Source: CAYTAP01 sp964435775 (GTDB lineage: Bacteria; Planctomycetota; Phycisphaerae; Tepidisphaerales; Tepidisphaeraceae). Taken from it: a DNA stretch of 10,239 nt. The notes under the pieces are model-generated. The model saw only the letters and a list, made by a program, of their open reading frames with translations, was not told the DNA's origin and made no database searches. Positions 1 through 6,756 of the stretch are shown piece by piece; positions within the stretch are counted from its first letter, which is position 1, and each line of letters begins with the position of its first letter. Position numbers and translations under genes: made by a program. The stretch lies in the NCBI GenBank assembly GCA_964435775.1, contig CAYTAP010000128.1, positions 1 to 10,239 on the forward strand, given 5' to 3'.

Positions 1-155
1 ATTTACCAACGTGCATAATAAGGCCGCAATTTATTGAAAATCGCGACCGATTTACGTGTTGCGGTTGGTGGGAACGGTTCGTATAGTCGGGACCAGTGGC
101 GTGCTAGCAAATATCATGCCGGTGGTGTCGGAAAGAGCGCAAATACAACCTGCCT
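1..155 (+). other. Leader region upstream of rpoN
   Basis: No gene is recognisable here. All three plus-strand frames reach a stop early: TAA at 16-18, TGA at 35-37 and TAG at 82-86 or nearby. An in-frame TAG at 105-107 rules out an N-terminal extension of rpoN. The stretch before about 60 is more AT-rich than the rest of the window, as expected of an intergenic region. It probably carries the rpoN promoter. The usual upstream partner genes of rpoN (for example lptB) are not visible and, if present, lie outside the window. Confidence 0.5.
59..87 (+). promoter_or_regulatory. Possible sigma-70-type promoter for rpoN
   Basis: TTGCGG at 59-64 and TATAGT at 82-87 are separated by 17 bases. The -10 element matches TATAAT at five of six positions, while the -35 matches TTGACA only at its first three. 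Transcription would start near 94, leaving a leader of about 60 bases before the rpoN ATG. This is a pattern match only, and chance matches of this quality occur. Confidence 0.3.
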
Positions 156-1679
156 ATGGCCATGCAACTTACCCAATCTGCCTCATTGCGCCAGGACATG
201 CGGACGCTCCTGACTCCGCGAATGATTCAGAGCATGGAAATTCTGCAGTTGCCTTTGACGGCACTGGAGGAGCGGATTGAGCAGGAGTTGCAAACCAATC
301 CGGTTTTGGAGCTTCGCGCGGGGGATTCGAGCGAGCCTGACGCCATCGGCGATGAGCCGGACAGCCCGTCGGAGGATCGCAGCGACAGCGAACGGGATTT
401 GGTGGTCGATGCCGACGCCGCCCAGGCCGCCGATTTCGAACGATTGGAAAAGATCGGGGAGTATCTTGAAAACGAGGAGTTCCACACCAACGGGAGCAAC
501 TTTCGCGTCAGCAGTTACGATGGGGAGCGGGATCGCAAGCTTGATGCGTTGAACAACACCGCCGCCCGGAGTGAAACGCTGTCCGAGCATTTGATGGGTC
601 AATGGGCGTTTGTGGAGTGCCCCCCGGCGGTGCGCAAAGCCGGGGAGGCGTTGATCGGGTATATCGAGGATGACGGCTATCTGCGCACACCGCTGGAGAC
701 GATTGCGACGGATGCGAAGGATTCTCCGCATGTGTCCGACCTGGCCGGCGCGCTCAAGCTCATTCAGAAGCTCGACCCGGCCGGCGTGGGTGCCCGCTCG
801 CCGCAGGAATGCCTTCTGCTTCAACTCGATGCCCTTGAGCGAGAGGGCGCTTCCGAGGATTTGGCCGGCCACGATTTTGATCTCGAGCGCCGGATCATTC
901 GGCATCATCTCAATGACCTGCGGATGAACCGCTATCCGCTGGTCGGCAGGAAACTCGGCCGCTCGGTGGAGGACGTGAAGGCCGCCGTCAAGCGTCTGTC
1001 CCGCTTGCATCCGCATCCCGGACGGCAAATTGGGCGCGATGACGCGCCGCCCATCACCCCGGATGCGACGATCTATTACGACGAAGACACCGGCCAATAT
1101 GAAATTGCGATGGCCCGCGATCCATCGAGCACCCTGTCGATCAGCCGGCTCTATCGCAAGATGCTCAAGCAGCGCGCCTGCGACAAATCCACCCGTGATT
1201 TTCTCACGAGCAACGTCCGCAGCGCCCGGTGGCTCATCGAGAGCATCGAACAGCGAAGAGGGACGCTTCTGCGGGTCATCCGTGCGGTGGTCGACGCCCA
1301 GCGCGACTTTCTCGACAACGGCCCCGAGCATCTCAAGCCGCTTCCGATGATCCAGGTCGCCGACCAGCTTGGCATTCACGTCGCCACGGTTTCCCGCGCG
1401 GTGTCCGAGAAGTGGGTCCAGACGCCCCGGGGTATTTTTCCACTTCGCCGGTTCTTCTCCGGCGGCACGACCAGCGCCGAGGGGGAGGACATGAGTTGGG
1501 ATGCGGTCAAGGAAAAGCTGAAGGTGATTGTGGATAACGAGGACAAGAACAAGCCCCTCAATGACGAGGAGTTGGTTGAGCGCCTTCGGGAGCAGGGGCT
1601 TGTGCTGGCCCGTCGGACCGTTGCCAAATATCGAAAAATTTTGAATATCCCCACCGCGCACCAGCGGCGCGAGTATTGA
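156..1679 (+). CDS. rpoN: RNA polymerase sigma-54 factor RpoN
   Basis: This is the alternative sigma factor that directs RNA polymerase to -24/-12 promoters and needs an AAA+ enhancer-binding activator to open DNA. At 507 residues it is full length for the family. Region I (about 1-50) has the activator-responsive pattern, with LTPRMIQSMEILQLPL at 19-34. Region II (about 55-90) is the usual acidic linker. The core-binding domain covers about 135-300 and includes KLDPAGVGARSPQECL at 205-220. A helix-turn-helix lies at about 398-430, with VSRAVSEKW at 412-420. The C-terminus carries the RpoN box ARRTVAKYRK at 485-494, which reads the -24 element. An in-frame TAG at 105-107 blocks extension. ATGs at 156 and 162 are both possible, and neither has a strong ribosome site; the nearest purine run, at 130-137, is rather far. 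The gene converges on pssA 29 bases away. No activator gene is visible. Confidence 0.97.
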   Translation: MAMQLTQSASLRQDMRTLLTPRMIQSMEILQLPLTALEERIEQELQTNPVLELRAGDSSEPDAIGDEPDSPSEDRSDSERDLVVDADAAQAADFERLEKIGEYLENEEFHTNGSNFRVSSYDGERDRKLDALNNTAARSETLSEHLMGQWAFVECPPAVRKAGEALIGYIEDDGYLRTPLETIATDAKDSPHVSDLAGALKLIQKLDPAGVGARSPQECLLLQLDALEREGASEDLAGHDFDLERRIIRHHLNDLRMNRYPLVGRKLGRSVEDVKAAVKRLSRLHPHPGRQIGRDDAPPITPDATIYYDEDTGQYEIAMARDPSSTLSISRLYRKMLKQRACDKSTRDFLTSNVRSARWLIESIEQRRGTLLRVIRAVVDAQRDFLDNGPEHLKPLPMIQVADQLGIHVATVSRAVSEKWVQTPRGIFPLRRFFSGGTTSAEGEDMSWDAVKEKLKVIVDNEDKNKPLNDEELVERLREQGLVLARRTVAKYRKILNIPTAHQRREY

Positions 1680-1708
1680 AGTACGATCCGTATGAGGGCT
1701 CAATGCCC

Positions 1709-2620
1709 TTAGGAAGTTTCCGGCGTCGAGCGTTTGCGGAGCTTGGCCATCACAATGCCAAGCGGACCCCAAAGGGCAAAAGTGAGGGTCCCCAACCCCA
1801 GCGTATATTGCGGCCAGACGACGAAGAGTAATCCGAGGATGACGAAAGGAATGAGCCGGCCGAAGGATCGTCGGCCGCGCAAATAGCGGTTGACGAGGTG
1901 GGGGTAGCGGATATTGCTGACCATGAGCAGTCCGGTGGCGAGGACGATCGCGGGGAGTAGCCACAGGCAGATGAGGGACAGCACGCGCAGGTGGTCATGC
2001 AACAGCTCCTGCTGCATGAGGATGAAACCCGCGACCGCGCCGCCTGCGCCTGGGCTGGGCAGGCCGAGGAAGCTGAAGTGGTGCTGCTCGCCGTGCTCGT
2101 TGCTGACGTTGAACCGGGCGAGTCGCATCGCGGCGCAACTCAGGAACAAGGCGCCAAAAGCCCAAATCAGTCGTGACAGGCTGGCCGGCAGGTTCTGGTC
2201 GATCATGATCCCGTCTTTGAAGACCACAAGCGCGAGGAACGCCGGGGCCGCGCCGAAGCTGATGACGTCGGCGAGGCTGTCGAGCTGGCCGCCGAAGTCG
2301 GTGGTGTGCCGGGCAAAGCGGGCGAGGCGTCCGTCGAGGGCGTCGAAGACCATTGCCACGAAGATGAGCCACGCGGCGGCGGTGTAGCGGTGATCGAGAA
2401 ACCAGCGGGTCCAGGGATCGCGGGTGATGTCGTCGAACGTCAGTGCGGCGACATAAATGGCGGCGAAACCGCAGATCGCGTTGCCGAGGGTCGCCATGCT
2501 CGGCAGGAAATAGACCGAACGGATGTAGGCGCGTCGGCGGGAGCGCCGCCGTCGCAATCGGCGATGGTCATGTTCGAAACCGCGCGGCGAGGGGTTGGAG
2601 GAGGAGGAGTCATCGGGCAT
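1709..2620 (-). CDS. pssA: CDP-diacylglycerol--serine O-phosphatidyltransferase
   Basis: PssA joins L-serine to CDP-diacylglycerol in the inner membrane, giving phosphatidylserine and CMP, the first committed step to phosphatidylethanolamine. The 303-residue protein has the complete CDP-alcohol phosphotransferase signature D-G-x2-A-R-x8-G-x3-D-x3-D: D96, G97, A100, R101, G110, D114 and D118, with the last aspartate as likely catalytic base. Hydrophobic segments before and after it (about 38-60, 82-95, 120-135, 150-168, 190-203, 213-235 and 255-290) fit a polytopic enzyme. ARFNVSNEH at 168-176 fits bacterial type II PssA. The 30 residues before the first membrane segment are hydrophilic and arginine-rich (positions 20-30). 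The ATG at 2620 is preceded by TAAGGAG (2631-2637). The gene lies 92 bases downstream of psd on the same strand, so they probably form an operon. Confidence 0.95.
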   Translation of the reverse strand: MPDDSSSSNPSPRGFEHDHRRLRRRRSRRRAYIRSVYFLPSMATLGNAICGFAAIYVAALTFDDITRDPWTRWFLDHRYTAAAWLIFVAMVFDALDGRLARFARHTTDFGGQLDSLADVISFGAAPAFLALVVFKDGIMIDQNLPASLSRLIWAFGALFLSCAAMRLARFNVSNEHGEQHHFSFLGLPSPGAGGAVAGFILMQQELLHDHLRVLSLICLWLLPAIVLATGLLMVSNIRYPHLVNRYLRGRRSFGRLIPFVILGLLFVVWPQYTLGLGTLTFALWGPLGIVMAKLRKRSTPETS

Positions 2621-2712
2621 TTTCGAGCGTCTCCTTATGCTATGGTCACCCGAAAATGAGCAATGATACGCTGCGGATATCGCCTCGTCACCGGACCGGC
2701 GCGGTCAGCCGT

Positions 2713-3507
2713 TCACGCCGGGGTTTGCCTGCCGATGATTGGCTCGAACTCCTCGCCAATGCTTGCCGATGGCTCTGAAACGATTGGGTTCGAGAGCGTG
2801 GCGATCACATCGGCAGCGCCATGAACGGTCTGCCCAATCTCCACCTCGATTTTGGGACCAAGCCACGTCGGGATGGTCAGCTCGGTGCGGCTGCCGAACT
2901 TGATCATCCCGATTCGCTGGCCGCGTGAGACATCATCGCCTTTTGAAACCGTGCAGATGATCCGACGCGCGATCAGCCCGACGATCTGCTTGACGACCGC
3001 GACCTGGCGATCGCCATTGGGCTCGGCCAGGATGATCGTGTTCGACTCGTTTTCCTCCGACGCCTTGCCATGCTTCATGGCGTTGATGAACTTGCCCTTC
3101 TTGTAATTCGTGGCGAGGACCCGACCGGCGCAGGGGGCGCGGTTGATGTGGACGTTGAAAACGGACAGGAAGATGCCGACGCGGATGGCCGGGCCATTGA
3201 CCAGATCATCGTGGGGGATTTCCGTGATGTCGGAAACGACGCCGTCGGCCGGGCTGACCATCACATGCTGGTTGGCGGGAAGCGCGCGCTCGGGATCGCG
3301 GAAGAAGGCGAAGAGCCAGATGAGGACCGGCAGGACGATCAGCGACAGCGGCCACCAGAACGACACGCCCAGCACGACCGCAACCACGATCAACACGAGC
3401 GAACCGATCAGCATTTCACGGAAACCGTGGCGGGTCAGACGGAGCATCGTGCCAAAGTAGGCGCGGGGGCGCATGGTGTCAACGTGGGCGATCGTCGCGT
3501 GTTGCAT
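2713..3507 (-). CDS. psd: Phosphatidylserine decarboxylase proenzyme (short, PSD-A type)
   Basis: Psd decarboxylates phosphatidylserine to phosphatidylethanolamine using a pyruvoyl group made by self-cleavage. Residues below count from the TTG at 3510, which would give 265 residues. After a cytoplasmic start, two hydrophobic stretches span about 35-70. The conserved SPADGVV follows at 86-92 (with D89), then FLSVFNVHINRAP at 114-126 (with H121), then the cleavage motif FGSRTEL at 205-211. Cleavage would fall between G206 and S207, and the serine would become the pyruvoyl. GSR rather than LGST, together with the short length, marks the compact PSD-A branch. I prefer the ATG at 3507 over the overlapping TTG at 3510; an ATG at 3474 is also possible. 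The upstream AGGCAAG is only a weak ribosome site. Residues after about 245 look like a poorly conserved tail. psd is the first gene of the psd-pssA pair. Confidence 0.95.
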   Translation of the reverse strand: MQHATIAHVDTMRPRAYFGTMLRLTRHGFREMLIGSLVLIVVAVVLGVSFWWPLSLIVLPVLIWLFAFFRDPERALPANQHVMVSPADGVVSDITEIPHDDLVNGPAIRVGIFLSVFNVHINRAPCAGRVLATNYKKGKFINAMKHGKASEENESNTIILAEPNGDRQVAVVKQIVGLIARRIICTVSKGDDVSRGQRIGMIKFGSRTELTIPTWLGPKIEVEIGQTVHGAADVIATLSNPIVSEPSASIGEEFEPIIGRQTPA

Positions 3508-3582
3508 CAATTCACTTGCCTGATTTTTTAGAGATCACCGTCTCCCTTGATGGATCGGAAGCGGTGCCGAAGAAGGGTAAGT

Positions 3583-3612
3583 TTGGACGATTTCACGGCT
3601 TGTCATTAGAAT
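3583..3612 (+). promoter_or_regulatory. Possible promoter of the secretion-ATPase/CvpA pair
   Basis: TTGGAC at 3583-3588 and TAGAAT at 3607-3612 are separated by 18 bases, in the gap between divergent psd and the ATPase gene. The -10 matches the sigma-70 consensus at five of six positions and the -35 at three. Transcription would begin near 3619, upstream of the preferred ATG at 3681. I saw no convincing -24/-12 (GG-N10-GC) sigma-54 site in this gap. Confidence 0.3.
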
Positions 3613-3670
3613 GAGGACATGCCGGTGGCTCCGCTCGTTGCGTGGGCGCCGCCATCGACATGGTTTTTGT

Positions 3671-3674
3671 GGAG
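3671..3674 (+). promoter_or_regulatory. Ribosome binding site favouring the ATG at 3681
   Basis: GGAG at 3671-3674 lies six bases before the ATG at 3681. The longest reading of the frame starts at a GTG at 3642 with no Shine-Dalgarno-like sequence upstream. The ATG at 3681 is therefore the better start and removes 13 residues from the longest open frame. Confidence 0.5.
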
Positions 3675-3680
3675 ATGCGA

Positions 3681-5372
3681 ATGCACGTGGATGTGCTGAC
3701 GGCTGTGATTCCCGTGGGTGGATATGTCAGCGCCTGGAAGGCGCTGCCGGCTGTCGTGCTGCTGCTCATCTGGGTGCGGTTGTTGACGTGGGCGGACAAG
3801 GATCTTGTCGCCGCCCACATGAAACGGCTGGAGATCAATACGGGCTTGATGCTCGGCATGGTGCTCGCGTACGGTCTGTTTTTCTACCTTCCCAATTTCT
3901 GGATCGCATTGCTGGTGCTCCTGGTCATTGTGGGCATCGAGATCGGCGTCTATCTCTATTTGCGCCAACAAAAGGTGGGGCTGGGAGACCTCAATGAACA
4001 ATTTCGGACATGGGTGAAAAGCCTTGGTGGCAAGAAAAAGGAACCCACCGCACCGGCGGGGGAACTTCAGTTCGTCGATCGCGGCGGAAAGAACCTTTAT
4101 CCCCCGGCGACCGATTCGCCCGATCGCGCAGGCTTCGATGCCTTGCAGCGGATGCTGGCCAGCCCGATGAAGCGTGGCGTCGAACGTCTGGAGCTTGTAC
4201 CGGCGGAAGGGTCGGGCATCATTCACTTCTGGATCGATGGCGTCAAATACAGCGGGGGCACGTTCAGCCGCGAGGACAGCGCCGCGGCCATCACCTACGC
4301 CAAACGCGCCGCCGCGATGGATGTCAAAGAACTTCGCAAGCCCCAGAAGGGGCTTATGAAAATCGGCGCCGATGCCAAGCCCATCGAGGTTGAGGTTCGG
4401 TCGTCCGGCAGCGCCTCCGGCGAGACGATGCAGATGATCACCGAGCCCAAACGCCAGCATATTCTCAAGCTGAATGAATTGGGATTCTCCGAGGCGCAGT
4501 TGAAGTTGGTTCAGGATTCAATCCTCGACAACACCGGCGTGGTCCTGCTCAGCGCGCCGCCGGGCAATGGACGCACCTCCCTCCTGTATGGCGTGCTTCG
4601 CGGGCACGATTCGTTTCTCCAGCACCTGCACACCATCGAGCGGGATCCGCAGGAAGACCTCGAAGGGATCACCCAGAACAAACTTCCCCTGTCCGCGACG
4701 GGAAGCGAGGAGGCGAAGCTGGCGTCGTGGGTCGTCAGCCAGGAGCCGGATGCGGTGCTCGTCCCCGAAGTTCGTGATTCCAAGACGGCGGCCGAGCTGA
4801 TTAAATATTCCGCCCAAAAGCGTGTGTATGTGGGGCTGACCGCCGGCAATACATTCGATGCCCTCGCACAATGGCGCAAGCTCGTGGGGGATGACAAGCT
4901 GGCGATGTCGAATCTGAACATGGTCGTGGCCGGGCGGGTGGTGCGCAAGCTGTGCGACGCGTGCAAGGTTGGCTATCAGCCGGATGCCGAAACTCTCCGC
5001 AAGCTCAACATTGATCCGCAGAAGGTGGGTCAACTTTACCAGGCGCGATCTTCGCCGCTGCGCGATCCCAAGGGCAATCCACTTGTCTGCGAGTTTTGTC
5101 ACGATCTTCGATACAAAGGACGAGTGGGCGTGTTCGAGGTGCTTGTCATCACCGACGACGTGCGGCAGGCGGTGGCCGGCGGCGAAGGGTCGGGTCCGTT
5201 GAAGGCGGCGTTTCGCAAACAGCGAGGGCGCTACCTTCAGGAACAGGCGCTGTCGCTGGTTGAGGCCGGCGTCACGAGCGTGCAGGAAATCCTCCGCGTG
5301 TTGCGACAGGACGGAACGGGCAGGAGCGCGTCGGCCAAACCGGCCGTCAAGCATGCCCAGCCGCGCACATGA
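3681..5372 (+). CDS. Membrane-anchored GspE/PilB-family ATPase paralogue with degenerate P-loop
   Basis: This belongs to the type II secretion/type IV pilus ATPase family, whose members power pseudopilus or pilus assembly from the cytoplasmic face. Residues count from the ATG at 3681 (563 residues). Unusually there are two hydrophobic segments at about 20-37 and 55-95. A GspE-like N2 region follows at about 155-255, then the ATPase core. The Walker A equivalent at 292-299 reads APPGNGRT, so the invariant lysine is arginine (R298). The Asp box survives as HTIERDPQEDLEGITQ (317-332). The Walker B region is EPDAVLVPEVRD (355-366), with proline for the usual glycine but the glutamate kept (E363). 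The His-box stretch (about 380-394) has lost both histidines. The zinc-binding cysteines remain at C425, C428, C470 and C473, followed by YKGRVGVFEV. It may be a weakly active or regulatory paralogue rather than the main motor. It is divergent from psd, and the next gene starts 100 bases downstream. Confidence 0.85.
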   Translation: MHVDVLTAVIPVGGYVSAWKALPAVVLLLIWVRLLTWADKDLVAAHMKRLEINTGLMLGMVLAYGLFFYLPNFWIALLVLLVIVGIEIGVYLYLRQQKVGLGDLNEQFRTWVKSLGGKKKEPTAPAGELQFVDRGGKNLYPPATDSPDRAGFDALQRMLASPMKRGVERLELVPAEGSGIIHFWIDGVKYSGGTFSREDSAAAITYAKRAAAMDVKELRKPQKGLMKIGADAKPIEVEVRSSGSASGETMQMITEPKRQHILKLNELGFSEAQLKLVQDSILDNTGVVLLSAPPGNGRTSLLYGVLRGHDSFLQHLHTIERDPQEDLEGITQNKLPLSATGSEEAKLASWVVSQEPDAVLVPEVRDSKTAAELIKYSAQKRVYVGLTAGNTFDALAQWRKLVGDDKLAMSNLNMVVAGRVVRKLCDACKVGYQPDAETLRKLNIDPQKVGQLYQARSSPLRDPKGNPLVCEFCHDLRYKGRVGVFEVLVITDDVRQAVAGGEGSGPLKAAFRKQRGRYLQEQALSLVEAGVTSVQEILRVLRQDGTGRSASAKPAVKHAQPRT

Positions 5373-5472
5373 GGCAACGACGGCGCCTAGGAGTGGGGTG
5401 ATCGACAAACGGTTCCGCGACGTTCGAATCATCGACGCCAACAATTGATTCACGAGCCAGCAAAGGCCAACT

Positions 5473-6756
5473 ATGCTTTTCAGTGTCATCATCATTCTCC
5501 TGGTCCTGGCGATCGCGTATTTCCATTACACGCAGGGATTCTTTGGATCGACCATTTCGGCGATCATCGCGGTTTTCGCGGCCGTGATGGCCGTTTCGTA
5601 TCACGAATCCCTTGAGCAACTGATTTCCGGCGGCGCATTTTCCGACACAGCCCGCGCGATCACCCTCGTTGCGATCTTCGCGGCGGTTTACCTTGTGCTC
5701 CGCGTCATTTTCGATGCGCTCGTGCCGGGCAACATCCGCCTGCCCGTCACGCTCGATCGCGTTGGCGCCGGGGTCATGGGGGTGATAGCGGGGATTTACG
5801 CAACCGGCGTTGTCGCCCTGGCGGCGCAGACGATGCCCTTCGGCGCTTCGATCGCCATGTACACCCCGTATACGCTTCAGGAGGACCGCAACGTGACCGT
5901 CCCCAACACCGGCGGGGGACAGTTGCAGGATGCAACGGTCCACGGTGAGTTGAAAAGCGACCGTCTGACCCCCGATGATCGCGGCGGCTTGTTCCTGCCG
6001 GTGGACAGCATGCTTTTGAGCACGGTGGCGCACCTGAGCGACGGGGGTTCGCTGGCCGGTGATGTGCCGTTGACGCAAATCCATCCGGATTATCTCAAGG
6101 AACTGTTCGGGCAGCGGATCGGGATTCAGCAGTCGGCGCGTCATACGGCGCTCAATGGCAACGCCGGCGACCAGGTGAAAGTGGTGGGGGTTTACAGCAT
6201 CGACCATCCGCTCACGCAGATCAACTCCGAATATGAGATGGTGCGGAAGATGAAGGGGATCGACAAACCGCTGACCGCCTCGCCGAACCAGATGATTTTG
6301 GTTGTGCGCATCGTATTCAATCAAAACGCATCCGATTCCGATCATCTGGTCCGGTTCAGCACGGGATCGATTCATCTCGTGGCCGACGGAAAGGATTATT
6401 TCCCCGTCGGCACGCTGGAGAAGGGGACGGAACTGTACGCGAACAAGCCGGACGACTTTTTGTTCGTCGATACCGGCGACAAGGATCGCGGCGCGGACGT
6501 GGTGTTTGTGGTGGACAAGGCGGACGTGGTCGCCAGCGGCGCGTCGGCCGATACGCTTGCCATGGGAGCTCCGGAGCGACAGGCCGGTCCGCATGTGGCC
6601 GCCGGCGCCTTCATTTCCGTCAAGCGGGATGCGCGAATCGATCTGTCCGGCAAGGCGATCCTGCCCGGCGCTGATCTCACCGACACTACGGGCAAGGATT
6701 ACCAGATTCAGGTGATGCGCAAGCGTGGCATCGGCCAACCGGCCAAGGCGCGGTAG
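5473..6756 (+). CDS. CvpA-like membrane protein with large extracytoplasmic domain
   Basis: The first 120 of 427 residues form four hydrophobic segments (about 1-17, 24-42, 60-80 and 97-119). Their spacing, a glycine-rich second helix and LDRVGAGVMGVIAG at 94-107 resemble the CvpA (colicin V production) family, whose members are inner-membrane proteins of unclear mechanism. About 300 hydrophilic residues follow, far longer than a typical CvpA. Residues 273-350 suggest a beta-sandwich: ILVVRIVFNQN, then SIHLVADGKDYFPVG, then ADVVFVVDKADV, a layout like the DUF4352/telokin-like immunoglobulin fold. That fold call is an inference. The domain probably lies outside the cytoplasm. AAAGG at 5462-5466, six bases before the ATG, supports the start. 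The gene follows the secretion-ATPase paralogue on the same strand without a visible terminator, so they are probably co-transcribed. Its last 49 bases overlap the opposite-strand glycosyltransferase gene. Confidence 0.75.
   Translation: MLFSVIIILLVLAIAYFHYTQGFFGSTISAIIAVFAAVMAVSYHESLEQLISGGAFSDTARAITLVAIFAAVYLVLRVIFDALVPGNIRLPVTLDRVGAGVMGVIAGIYATGVVALAAQTMPFGASIAMYTPYTLQEDRNVTVPNTGGGQLQDATVHGELKSDRLTPDDRGGLFLPVDSMLLSTVAHLSDGGSLAGDVPLTQIHPDYLKELFGQRIGIQQSARHTALNGNAGDQVKVVGVYSIDHPLTQINSEYEMVRKMKGIDKPLTASPNQMILVVRIVFNQNASDSDHLVRFSTGSIHLVADGKDYFPVGTLEKGTELYANKPDDFLFVDTGDKDRGADVVFVVDKADVVASGASADTLAMGAPERQAGPHVAAGAFISVKRDARIDLSGKAILPGADLTDTTGKDYQIQVMRKRGIGQPAKAR

Noticed and set aside
1694..1710. 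Small inverted repeat (AGGGC, five-base loop, GCCCT) between rpoN and pssA stops
   Set aside because: The stem is only five base pairs, has no T-tract on either strand and overlaps the pssA stop codon; too weak to call a terminator.
183..1964. 593-codon minus-strand open frame antisense to rpoN
   Set aside because: It lies almost wholly opposite the certain rpoN gene and has no recognisable domain; its composition (R, A, H and P runs) is typical of the antisense shadow of a GC-rich gene.
2694..2706. GACCG/CGGTC inverted repeat between psd and pssA
   Set aside because: A five-base stem with a three-base loop is expected by chance in GC-rich sequence and lacks a T-tract.
3070..3531. 153-codon plus-strand open frame opposite psd
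   Set aside because: It is antisense to a clearly recognised decarboxylase with all its motifs and shows no domain of its own.
4554..4800. Reading the altered P-loop as a sign that the ATPase gene is a pseudogene
   Set aside because: The frame is intact for more than 560 codons, with the Asp box, Walker B glutamate and zinc cysteines preserved; loss is limited to particular catalytic positions.
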